From: Perkinsus marinus ATCC 50983 | Taxonomy: Eukaryota; Perkinsozoa; Perkinsida; Perkinsidae | Direction of reading: 5' to 3' | DNA length: 64,000 nucleotides | Assembly: GCF_000006405.1 (NCBI RefSeq) | Contig: NW_003201888.1 | Location: forward strand, 117,985 to 181,984 | The notes under the pieces: model-generated | The model's database searches: none | What the model saw: only the letters and a program-made list of their open reading frames with translations | Told to the model about the DNA's origin: nothing | Translations under genes and position numbers: made by a program | Part shown: positions 11,145 through 23,649 of the stretch, one piece after another | Numbering within the stretch: the first letter of the stretch is position 1 | Layout of the letters: every line of letters starts with the position of its first letter

Positions 11145-11645
11145 CGGTCATAGCGCCTCCCTATTTGGTAAATATTTTTCTGAATGGTATGACTCGTTGG
11201 CATAGCGGCCCCTCTATTCAGTCAATAGATTTCGGTATGGTATAACCCGTTGGCATAGCGGCCCCCCTATTTGGTCAATAGATTTCGGAATGGTATAACC
11301 CGTTGGCATAGCGGCCCCCTATTCAGTCAATAGATTTCGGTATGGTATAACCCGTTGGCATAGCGGCCCCCCTATTCGGTCAATAGATTTCGGAATGGTA
11401 TAACCCGTTGGCATAGCGGCCCCCTATTCAGTCAATAGATTTCGGTATGGTATAACCCGTTGGCATAGCGGCCCCCCTATTCGGTCAATAGATTTCGGAA
11501 TGGTATAACCCGTTGGCATAGCGGCCCCCCTATTCGGTCAATAGATTTCGGTATGGTATAACCCGTTGGCATAGCGGCCCCCCTATTCGGTCAATAGATT
11601 TCGGTATGGTATAACCCGTTGGCATAGCGGCCCCCCTATTTAGTG
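11145..11645 (+). repeat. 53-bp minisatellite, about 9 copies (satellite 1)
   Basis: The landmark TATAACCCGT recurs at 11241, 11294, 11346, 11399, 11451, 11504, 11557 and 11610, a period of 52-53 bp. Each unit carries GGCATAGCGGCCCCCC, then TATTCGGTCAATAGATTTCG. Units alternate between CGGAATGG and CGGTATGG and between a five- and six-C run, suggesting that two-unit blocks were amplified. The first unit (from about 11145) is diverged. It lies between the CCCH gene and the secreted-protein gene. Confidence 0.9.
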
Positions 11646-12311
11646 AATAAACCACACGCACTACTCGAATCCCTTGGCTGGGAAAGTCAAGACAATTCAT
11701 CGTTTCCCGAGGCTTCATCTTTCCTATAGAACTCCTGTCCCCGATTCAACTCCCGGTGGCTCCTTACACTCTCAATCATCAACGTTCACTGTCGTATGAA
11801 TACTGCAGCTTAAGAGACAATCGTCGCTCCTTAATCGCAAGCCTCACCTCTCCAAACCCCCGATCGACTATCATCTTGCGCGGATCTCCTCAGGGGCTGC
11901 ATGAGGTTTTTACGTTCTATTTCGTGGGAGAAAGGCTTCACCCCGGCTCTGTCACTCGCATATTGCATATTTGCAGTGGATTCCAGCAGCAGACTGGGTC
12001 TCGAGCACTCAATTCGTCCCCTGATTAGCATTCGCTGAGTTCAGGCAAGCTACGGTGTGGACTGACTTCCCTCAGGGCTGCTGATAAGAAGCAATTGAGT
12101 GCCTCAATTTGGAGCACTCAATTGCCTCCAAGTTTTGGAATCGTGAGTTCGTGTCTCCACTTAACGCCTTCCTAAGGTACTGAAATGATCTTGTCTTCAT
12201 GTGTGGGGCCGTTTCGATGATAACTATTGATTGTGTATTGACTACTATTGTTTCTCCTCTTTCACTAGTATATCCTTTATTACGGACAGTTGATATTTTA
12301 CAATTTCTCAC
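11646..12311. other. Spacer upstream of the secreted-protein gene
   Basis: Short ORFs on both strands (11756-12028, 11831-12031) show no domain. The duplicated AATTGAGTGC/GCACTCAATT at about 12092-12125 forms a small inverted repeat. Otherwise nothing seen. Confidence 0.4.
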
Positions 12312-12725
12312 ATGATGAAGTTCATTGTGGCTGCTATTGCTGCTATTGCTTTGTCCTCAGCCGAGTACTGCCAGAAACTCTGTGATTCTACGGCGGCGTG
12401 TGCTACTTCGAAGTTCGGATCCTACTGCAAGGGCAACGGTTTATGCTTCGGCCTGTACCACAAGGACGACGGATATTGCTTCCAATCCACCGAGCAGGAT
12501 ACCTGTGATGATTACTCCCTCGAGCCTGTCGCTTGTCCGGAGCCGAAGCCTACATGCCAGGAAGTTTGCAACGGTCTCACTCAATGCCGCGACTCAAAGT
12601 GGGGCTCCTATTGCAAGACTTGGCAGGATCCTCAGGTCTGTTTTGGTATCATCAAGAAGGCTGATGGCTCTCTCTGCTTCGCTCCCACAGACGAGGATTG
12701 CTATGGTGAGCCTTATTATTGCTAA
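12312..12725 (+). CDS. Small secreted Cys-rich protein with two 8-Cys repeats
   Basis: Single exon, 137 residues, ATG at 12312. Residues 1-17 form a clear signal peptide (MMKFIVAAIAAIALSSA). The rest is two tandem domains of eight cysteines each, at residues 20, 24, 30, 39, 45, 56, 65, 75 and 82, 86, 92, 101, 110, 122, 130, 137. The spacing is nearly the same and both share the core SKxGSYCK and CFG. Each domain could hold four disulfides. No metal-binding or catalytic motif is visible. I do not recognise the family; extracellular or parasitophorous function is inference. Confidence 0.8.
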   Translation: MMKFIVAAIAAIALSSAEYCQKLCDSTAACATSKFGSYCKGNGLCFGLYHKDDGYCFQSTEQDTCDDYSLEPVACPEPKPTCQEVCNGLTQCRDSKWGSYCKTWQDPQVCFGIIKKADGSLCFAPTDEDCYGEPYYC

Positions 12726-13160
12726 CTTTCGGCCTTTTGGTGGGTACTCTCGAGCCGTAGACTCGTAAGGATTGTCGAGCCCTACGGACTCGAATTATCC
12801 CGTACTCTCAAGTTGAAGATCAATGGAAGAATGTGTGTTAGTGTGTCTCCATCTAAAGTTATTTCAAGTCACTAGAGGTTTCTAGCCAATACATTTGTGA
12901 GTCGTGTTAGGCCGATGAGCCTGTTTGGCGATTCTTTTTAAGATCCTGTCGAGTCAGAGTTGTTCATGGTATGGTTTAGTGGCGGTGACTTGCGGATTTT
13001 GAATGTCATTTCTCGAATTAGTTCGAATGTCACATCTCTGCTTATGATGTGTGTATAGCTCTCGACTGTTGGACTCATTGAAGAACTTCGAGAACTATGG
13101 TAGCTGTAGTTAGCATCAGAATTTTCGATTGAACAAAAGGAATCGTTTTCCATTCGATTC

Positions 13161-13235
13161 GTACATTCCTCTTATCAGTGATAAGAGGAATGTACCTATC
13201 AGTGATATATCAGTGATAAGTTATCACTAATATAT
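13161..13235. repeat. Two adjacent near-perfect palindromes
   Basis: 13161-13195 is a 35-nt perfect palindrome with 17-bp arms around a single G (left arm GTACATTCCTCTTATCA). 13205-13235 is a 31-nt palindrome with one mismatch (left arm ATATATCAGTGATAA). Both share the core ATCAGTGATA, which occurs again between them. It could be a cruciform, an operator-like site or a terminator hairpin. Confidence 0.85.
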
Positions 13236-13262
13236 CGCGTATGAAGAGTCTTCATCGAATTA

Positions 13263-15210
13263 GTGGTCTGCTGTGGACGAGAAGAGTGACGTTAAACGTC
13301 TCCTCAGTGCGTGCTCTCTGATCTAAACCGGCTTTGGGTGGCAATCAAGGCAACCACAATGAGCTTCCAGTCAGATCGACAACTTCTTAGAATCCCGTGT
13401 ATCTCCATCTCGAAAACCCCGTGTAATCTCGATTCTAGAATTCGTGATGGCCCACATTGACTCATACTATAAGATCAATGAGGAACGTTACTCCGAGATC
13501 TTCAGAAACAGTACTATCACTAAGCGACCATGCTGTCAACATCAGTGCTCTTTCCCGTACTAGCAACTAGTAAATCAGCAGTAGTAGCGTCACCGCGAGA
13601 AGGCGAGCGGTTACGATACCTGTTACAAAAATGGAATGGAAATCTTCGTAGCAGAATGGGCTGACACTAGAGAGGGCTTTGCACTACGTTCGGTCCCATA
13701 GGAACAACGATTGGATTCTCCACGACAAATCTGCTCCGCCTTTCCGGAAGAACGTACCTATTGTGGAGGGGGAGCAATGCACACACGAACCCTAGGCAGT
13801 TGCATAGGAAATCTGACCAGTTCATCGAGAACGACGTATTAGTAGGTCAGGGATTCCTGCCTCAAAATCGAACTAATGGATGTCTCCGAATCACCATGAG
13901 CCGTCCATAGTCCCCATCGACCATTTTCTCTCACGAGTAGTGGAAGACTAACTCGTGCTGTTGCTCCACCCGTTCCATCGGGTACAATACCACTCCAGAA
14001 GAGCCGCGACAAACGAGCTGACCAGGGCGGTCGTCGTTCGGGACCAAGTTGGCTGGCTACCTACACCCATACTTAGTAACTTAGCAGCATTGATAGCTGT
14101 ACTACAATGCCATCAACGAGAAGTACAGGCTCAGGTGGACCGCAAAGGAGTCGCCAGCTCAACCACGGGAATGCCAACACTGGGGGGATTGCTAGGAAGA
14201 TTTTCAGCGACTTCGGCCATCGCGACAAAAACATGCTGAAGTATTAAACTCATTGCATACCACTGGGAGCGCTGCTTAAGAACCGAACATGCTCAGTGGG
14301 CAGAAACTAGTTTCGGCACGGCAATAGTGTTCTCAACGTGGTCACACGAGTGATTCTGCAGCATCGTCCCAGAACACTTTGAATGTTTCATCGTGACCCC
14401 TGGGAAACTCAACAATGGTATAGTGATCAGGAAACAATAAGGCTATGATGACAGCTGCTGGCTTTACAACGACTACAGCTACGCAATAGTAGTAGCGGCA
14501 ACCTTAGACGTAGAGTCAATAAGGACTCAGTGATCGTAGTGAATAACCAACCTTATCCTCAGGTAAGGGGTAAAGAGCATATCGACAATGGTAGAAGTCC
14601 CCTCAGGGGTTCTTGAGCAATTCGAGGTGAGAAGACGTTAACTCCTTGAGCTGAGTCCATGACGACTGATCGGCACGAGATGGCTATGTGCGATGCTTGG
14701 CACTGGTATCCCTCCAGAGCCAAGTCAACCTGAAGTAGATGAAATTGTGGTATTAGTGAACTTCCAACACAAGTAAGCGGACGAGGTCGGTACTATACAC
14801 CAACACGGTCATCAACTGATACCCCGAGACGGGTCGTCACTGGACAGAATATAACAACAGCGTACCTCTAGAGGAGTAATGTTCAATAGTATAAGTGCCG
14901 ACGACCAGTGATCAGGACCAGACAGCTAGGAATGATAACTATCAGCACTAGCTGAGGGTTAAAGTGGTGACACGTAACACAGTGTAGTCGATTGCAAGCT
15001 GCAAAGAAGGAGGCGGAGATAGCAGTACTCACCTAAGTAGGAACAGATAAGAGCTCAACTACAATGACAAGCACCCCCACCATGTGACAGTTGATAAATG
15101 TGTCATACTGCCCGACCTACTGTGAGGCCGTAGTGAACTGAAACCTAGGAAAGCAAATACCGCGATATCAATGCACGAGTCAGCGGTAGCACCTCTGCCT
15201 CGTTGTTACT
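13263..15210. other. Unexplained stretch, no supported gene
   Basis: Balanced base composition, unlike the AT-rich spacers. Only short open readings occur (for example 13955-14239 +), with no recognisable domain on either strand. It may be decayed coding sequence of unknown origin or a non-coding locus. Confidence 0.3.
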
Positions 15211-16998
15211 TTACTCAGAGTCCGACTCGGACTCAGAATCGCTCAAGCCGGCGAATGCATTGACGAGAGCGCCCTTAACTCTAACAAAGGGAGAGATCGA
15301 CTATAGCAGAAGGACACCCATGAGGCCTACTTGGTCGGGCCAGTATCAACAGTGCGAACTACAGGTTCCTTAGGGGCAACCTCGGGACTCCTCTTGATCG
15401 GCGCGACGTCCTTACCCTTACCACGCCAATTAGCGGACCTAATATACAACTCTTATCACATCTCCAGAGCAGCCGCCCTACTTGGTGTCACTCGAGATGT
15501 GACGACCTTTTCCCCCTTTATTCCCCTTGCCGACGACCATATGAGGTAACCTACGGCACCGTCCCTAACGCTGCCCTCTACCTCGTGCTAACACCACTTA
15601 CGCTGAAGATGCTTCAGAGGGCGCCGCCTTAGTACTCCCACCACTATGATGCTTCGCCTCTGCGGTGTCCTTCCCGTCCTTCGAAGTGGTACTCACTCCC
15701 AATCGCTCTTCCCGTTCAGCTTTCCGACGCTGGTACCTGATCACCGAGGCAAATACACCCCCCCCCCAAAGTGTTGGCATATACTTGCTTTCCTCAGCTA
15801 AGCTCAGGTGTTTCTCGATAACATACGAAAATTCATACACGACTTGTGATCGAAATGTGAAAAAAACAGAAAAAAAATTTTGGGATTTTTTTCTAGATTG
15901 TCACCAACACATAGTTACCCATGTTGTCCCTATTCCCCACACTTAACGAAGGACCTACTCAGCTTCATCCCTAGGCTTCGCATTGCCGAAAATACTCGAC
16001 CGCTGTTGCCCTGCAGCATCCTCGTGCATTTCCTGACCACCACCAACAAAACTAAGCTTTCCCCCCCCTTCCCAAACAGAAGATCACCTCAAGCGGCTTA
16101 GTCCTAGGCTTCAACTGCAGCTTCTTCCTCTCGTGGTGCTCAGCGGCCTCCTCAGGAGTGCGCTCGAATACCTCACGGTTGTGTTCTCGGTGACTGAAAG
16201 TGTACCCAGATTCCCACAGCAACTTTCTAGAATGAGTCCCCTCACCTGTCTCGGCCACCTCTGTGGAATTCACGGTCATCTCTTCCGAACTCACGACGAT
16301 CGTCCCTACGGAATTCGAAGTCGTCACGACGAGGCCCCCCACGGGGTTCACTAAAACACTTCCAAGCTGATTCGAATCTCCTCGGACTTTTCCCTTTACC
16401 GAGAACGTCTGCGTGGCTCTCTGCGATGCTCCTCAGCAGACACTCTAATAGTGCGGCCGCCGAAGTTAGCGCCACTCATCTGGAGGGCGGCCTCGTAGTC
16501 CTCCACAGTGGCGAAGTCGAGGTAACTGAAAAGCAACTACTGTTTCTTCCCCGGTCCGATACTACTACCCGAAACCCTTTGATTTTTTCGTCTCGCGATC
16601 CATTATGATGCGAACACCAACAGGGGTAATGTTCCTGTCTAGGAAGAAGAACCCGAGCTCGTCCTCGGACGCACTGTAGGGCAAACCACCGACGTATCTA
16701 TACAGGGAAATGCCCACTCCCCCTCGCACTCCAATACGTACACACAGAAGCTCTGAGGGGCTCCCATTCCGGTGGGCAAATGCTCCTCTTCCCTCTCCTG
16801 TTGAGACACAGCAGCCGATTCCTCCAACGAGAAATGGTCATCGCCGGGGATTTCCTAAACGGCAAAAAAGTCGGAAGACTCCCACCTTGATGATGGAGTA
16901 TTTTTCCTTACGGGTGCCGCAGTAGGAGACCAGTCCGGGGAAAGGTCGGCCGACTCGTCAGCCCAATTGGTTGTTGATTTTATCACTGGAAGAGCCAT
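15211..16998 (-). CDS. eIF4B-like translation initiation factor
   Basis: The ATG at 16998-16996 is followed by NWADESADLSPDW, which resembles the N-terminal WADE segment of eIF4B. Short introns lead to a single RRM: RYVGGLPYS (RNP2) near 16700 and KGFGYLDF (RNP1), split by an intron near 16550 that restores frame. A region rich in RDD/REF repeats (about 16240-16350) recalls the DRYG-type region of eIF4B. Then come KLQLKPRTKPLE and SIFGNAKPRDEAEYQRRKAE, both close to the C-terminal KLxLKxRT and SIFGxAKPxD motifs of eIF4B/eIF4H relatives. The last exons encode a Lys/Gly-rich segment and an acidic SDSESESDSE tail ending at 15213-15211. The intron between SIFGNAKPRDEA and YQRRKAE holds a hAT-like MITE (15768-15945). 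Expected role: cofactor of eIF4A helicase at the ribosome. Confidence 0.75.
15768..15945 (+). mobile_element. hAT-like MITE copy in an eIF4B-like intron
   Basis: Starts AAGTGTTGGCATATACTTGC, contains CTTTCCTCAGCTAAGCTCAGG and GATTGTCACCAACACATAGTT, and ends CTATTCCCCACACTT. It lies wholly inside an intron of the minus-strand gene. Confidence 0.65.
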
Positions 16999-18481
16999 GT
17001 GTAAAGAGAGAAACTACACGTTAGGAGTTTTCTTGAGTCAACGAGTTAAATCGCTAAGGCCGTCCTCACTCCGGCACTTGAAATCTTGCAAGTTCTCAGC
17101 AGGTATCAGGTCAACCTCACAAGAATCATGAACATATTTTCGCAGTTATGAACAAACTTCAACTGCTTCTTGCGAGTGGTAAAGTAACTTCAATTGCATC
17201 CTATGCGAGTGCCTCTGTAGCGAATTATATTAGAGCTATTGAAGGAACAATAGCAGTTTTTCTGGTCATAGACTGGAAGGCTAAAGAGCGGCGGAATTCA
17301 TGACTGTTGCTACTAGTCTTCTACTTCCGTAGCCCCGGCGAGGTGACCATCATAACATGTGCTCCTAACCTACACAGACTATCGGAGTAGCTGATGGTTA
17401 CTAGTGTATCGTGTGACACTCGACGACTCGCTTTACGTAACTACGTGTCTTGAGTCTTACCAGGAACGGTATGAACTCCTGAACTTGGACCCCATCAGGG
17501 CTATTAAAGCAGTCAACTTGATATCAGTTGTCGCTCATCCGCAAACGCCTTCATCTCCCTCAGAATTTTCGTTCTAATTTTACCACTTTATGAACAGAGG
17601 GGAGAAGAAGGAAGCCCTATGAATGGTTTCAAATTCCTTCCTAGGGCGTCCCGACGAGGGGAAATCCTCATTTCTAAAGAATAGGCCTCTTTTCTAAAGA
17701 AGTTTAGCGCACGCTCTCACCTGCATTTCGACTTAGCCTTGGATTGCAGCCTGGCCTTGGATAACAGTTCGGGTTTCTGGTTTGAGCAGCCCGATATATT
17801 TAGTGAATCGCTCGATTCAACGAGTGCGCAATGGAATATACAGGAGGAGAGTGCATGCGTGCAACTTGTTGTGTCTCCTGTGAATAGATATCATCCCGAG
17901 TGCGCTACAGCTAATCGATTGGGACACTGTCAGGTGTGGCAACATTAATTACCATTTCAAATGCGGCTCATTTTCCTTTTCCCTGAGGAGGGAGATGTCT
18001 GACGATGCTGTGACACCATTGGTGACACAGCATCGTCTCGATGGTACGCATCATGGGAGTGCACTGACTCGCGAGGTTTCAGTAGCGTAAGGGTGGTGCG
18101 TTACTCTAGCTCACACAATTCGGTATCACAAGGTCGTATACAGGCGCAACGAAGACTTGCTGAGACACTCATAAATTACGAGTCATGATCATCAGCTATC
18201 AAGGATCGATCACGGAAACAGCCAAGAACCCAACGAATTTACACAAAGTCAATGTCAGATTATAACACTACGAGATTCATCTCATGATCATACTTCAAGG
18301 AACCGCAAACCGCACTAAATTGAAGGTCAATAGGCAACTGACATTCGGAGAAGAATCTTGAAATCTTGCTCTCTTGCGTTTTCTTAATCTGGAAAAGATG
18401 CGCGTGCTAAGTGTGTCGATTTTAGTGATAACATTGCTAGAAAGGATTCTTCTTTTAAGATTACATTGATATCTTGTTTAT
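16999..18481. other. Divergent intergenic spacer
   Basis: Separates the minus-strand eIF4B-like gene from the plus-strand CCCH gene and must hold both promoters. The ORF at 17739-17948 (+) has no recognisable domain. A 37-nt hairpin is listed separately at 18001. No promoter motif could be assigned. Confidence 0.4.
18001..18037. repeat. 37-nt inverted repeat (18-bp arms)
   Basis: Left arm GACGATGCTGTGACACCA and right arm TGGTGACACAGCATCGTC around one T, with a single mismatch. It lies about 445 bp upstream of the CCCH gene start. Confidence 0.8.
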
Positions 18482-19717
18482 ATGCCCGTACATCCCTCTA
18501 GAGTGCAGACCAAGCTTCCGGGAATGGGAGGCGTTGTCTCGACTGATGGCACTTTTAATCGCCCCGTTGACGATAGTGCTTTCAAGTCACCGAACATGTC
18601 AACTCCTCCGAGCTCCCCTTCGAGTCAAGGGGAAGGCAAACTGGGAGGTCGCAACCGCGAGGTCTTCAGCAAAACGCGAATGTGTAAATTTTTCTTGCGA
18701 GGCCAGTGCAAGCACGGTTCGGACTGCGGGTATGCTCACGACTGGAGCGAGCTAAGGCAGGCTCCCGATCTCCGGAAGACCAAAATGTGCCAGCTTTATC
18801 GCAAAGGGCAGTGCCCTAATGGTGCTGACTGTGCTTATGCACATAGTCGCGATGAACTCAGAGCCACTGCTGATGTTTATAAGACTTCCCTCTGCCGTTT
18901 TTGGATGAATGGTTCGTGCAATGCTGGTTCCAAGTGTCGCCATGCTCACGGTGCTCATGAACTCCGTACTAGGGTACCTACTGCCGCTGGCACTGATGCT
19001 GTTCTCACTGCTTCTACTACTAACCGTCTCGCTGAGGCTGCCGCGGCTAATGAGGATGCTGATCTGATGGCCACTGCTGCTTCCCTAGCTGCCACCCAGA
19101 AGGCGTCGTTGGGGTCTACTATGGCTATGAACGATTACTTGGAACAAGCTAATTTGTTAGAGCAGATCGCGAAGACTCTCGAGCAGCTCAATGAGACTAC
19201 TGGGAGTAGCGGTTTCACTGCTGGTGATGAGGTTACTCTCAGACTACGTTCCTACACTGGTGGCAGGGATATGGTCGCTGCCCTCCTGGACGACCCTCCG
19301 GCTAGTGCCCCTAGTGTTACCAACACTCTTCCCACTGTCCCCATGGCTGGCATGGACGCTGATGCACCGGTGTTCGTCCCTAGGAAGTCCATAAGTTCAA
19401 TAAGCAGTGATCAGTTACAACAGCTGCAGGCGATCATTGAGGAGGCCGGTTACAATGCACCAAGTGCTGCAGCTACCCCTGTGAAGGGTCCATCGCCTGT
19501 CGTGGCTCCCACTGTACAGGGTGATAGTCGCCCGCGTGGTTTAAGTGGTTGGAAGCCTTATGAGCCCTCCAATGTGAATTCCCGAAGGTTGAGTCAAATA
19601 GCCACTATTCTTGAAGCTAAGAGGAGACTCTCTAGCTTCAGCCTGGCCCCTCCCGGTATCATGCCTGGTCAGAATCTTCCTCCTATGCACAGTCCCAACA
19701 GGGGGCCACTTGCGTAG
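18482..19717 (+). CDS. CCCH zinc-finger protein, paralogue 2
   Basis: Single exon, 411 residues, ATG at 18482. Three CX7CX5CX3H fingers follow one another at about residues 65-160: CKFFLRGQCKHGSDCGYAH, CQLYRKGQCPNGADCAYAH and CRFWMNGSCNAGSKCRHAH. The C-terminal half shares two blocks with the 8746-10273 gene: YLEQANLLEQIAKTLEQLN with GDEVTLRLRSYTGG, and SRPRGLSGWKP with RLSQIATILEAKRRL. Likely an RNA-binding regulator. Relative to paralogue 1 it is intronless and has a contiguous three-finger array rather than two fingers split by a linker. Confidence 0.87.
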   Translation: MPVHPSRVQTKLPGMGGVVSTDGTFNRPVDDSAFKSPNMSTPPSSPSSQGEGKLGGRNREVFSKTRMCKFFLRGQCKHGSDCGYAHDWSELRQAPDLRKTKMCQLYRKGQCPNGADCAYAHSRDELRATADVYKTSLCRFWMNGSCNAGSKCRHAHGAHELRTRVPTAAGTDAVLTASTTNRLAEAAAANEDADLMATAASLAATQKASLGSTMAMNDYLEQANLLEQIAKTLEQLNETTGSSGFTAGDEVTLRLRSYTGGRDMVAALLDDPPASAPSVTNTLPTVPMAGMDADAPVFVPRKSISSISSDQLQQLQAIIEEAGYNAPSAAATPVKGPSPVVAPTVQGDSRPRGLSGWKPYEPSNVNSRRLSQIATILEAKRRLSSFSLAPPGIMPGQNLPPMHSPNRGPLA

Positions 19718-20334
19718 GGTCAGTATAGGCCTTGTACAAACGTTCGTCATACTCGGAAGCATCCGTCATATCATCACTAGCGTCTTGTGTGGACAGTTGG
19801 TGATGATTTCCGTATTATTTTTGCCGGGTATGGGCACTGTGTGATAGACCCTCTTATCCTCTTGCAACTGACGAAGGCGTTAGGCCGTTCAATTCCTCCA
19901 CGCTGCTGGATTGGCAAATGCTGTGATTATCGTCGTTGTTGCCAGTACTAATACTATTGCCGCACTGGAGGTTCATGTTGAACTCTAGAGTCGATAGTAA
20001 CGTTGATTACGTACCAGTTATATTATATAACACCTTTTCGTTCAAGGTAAAGTTCTCTTGTGTTGAAGTCACATTGATCGGCCGCCACGCTGAACGCATT
20101 ACGCAGAAAAGGCACTTGAGGATAATGAAGATCGGTGTAGGGATATATGCTTGGTTTTATCAACTCGTAATTTTCTTCGCTACACTATTTCGGGTAGAAG
20201 TGGACAAAAACAAGCGATAATTTCCTCGCAATTTTTGATATTTTTTCCAGCACATGTGGTCGACCATTTTTTCCCAGACTGGTGAGGATTGACACGAGGC
20301 TGTGTTGCGTTAGTTGTTATTGACGAATCGAGTC
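19718..20334. other. Spacer containing a MITE
   Basis: 3' flank of the CCCH gene and promoter region of mARC copy 1. A hAT-like MITE occupies about 20133-20281. No gene supported. Confidence 0.5.
20133..20281 (+). mobile_element. hAT-like MITE copy
   Basis: Starts near GGTGTAGGGATATATGCTTGG and ends GTGGTCGACCATTTTTTCCCAGACTG. Flanks TGAAGAT on the left and TGAGGAT on the right may be a decayed target duplication. Confidence 0.55.
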
Positions 20335-23166
<2,832 letters not shown>

Positions 23167-23649
23167 GGGCACTTTGATCGTGATGAGGCGGTGGAGTGGT
23201 ATGGCTTTCAAATGGCGACTCCACTGCCTTCTGGCATTCACATCTCTGAATGATTTTTACTATCAACCATAGCAGTCGGTGGTGTAGGTGTGTGGTGATC
23301 AGCGAGGCTTAATATCATGTTATGTTGCTACAATTGTTACTACCTTTGCGTTGTTGATGCTGGATCGCACGGGGCTTGCATCTACCTTTGTTACCTGATT
23401 TTGAATAGGAAGTGTTCAGCCAACAGGATGCCGAATGAGACTAGTTCGAAGCGGTGTGGTATGTTCGTTGTTGATTGAATATACATCCATACGAAATTAG
23501 TGCTCTACTGGCAGCCTTTTTCTACGTGTGGCTGGAATAGCAATGCTAACTTCATGGTCGGAATTTCACGTAAGTGTTTAGAAACTTTGCTGGGTCACAG
23601 TGCATGTGAAAACTACTCTACAAGGACCATAGTTGAGTAATTTTGAGAA

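Noticed and set aside
11145-11645. CRISPR-like appearance of regularly spaced repeats
   Set aside because: The whole 53-bp unit is repeated with no unique spacers, and the context is eukaryotic.
13171-13225. Resemblance of TATCAGTGATA to the bacterial tet operator core
   Set aside because: A short coincidence in a eukaryotic palindrome; no TetR-type gene or bacterial context.
13955-14239. 94-residue plus-strand ORF as a gene
   Set aside because: No domain, no splice partners and no similarity I can name; similar chance ORFs occur throughout.
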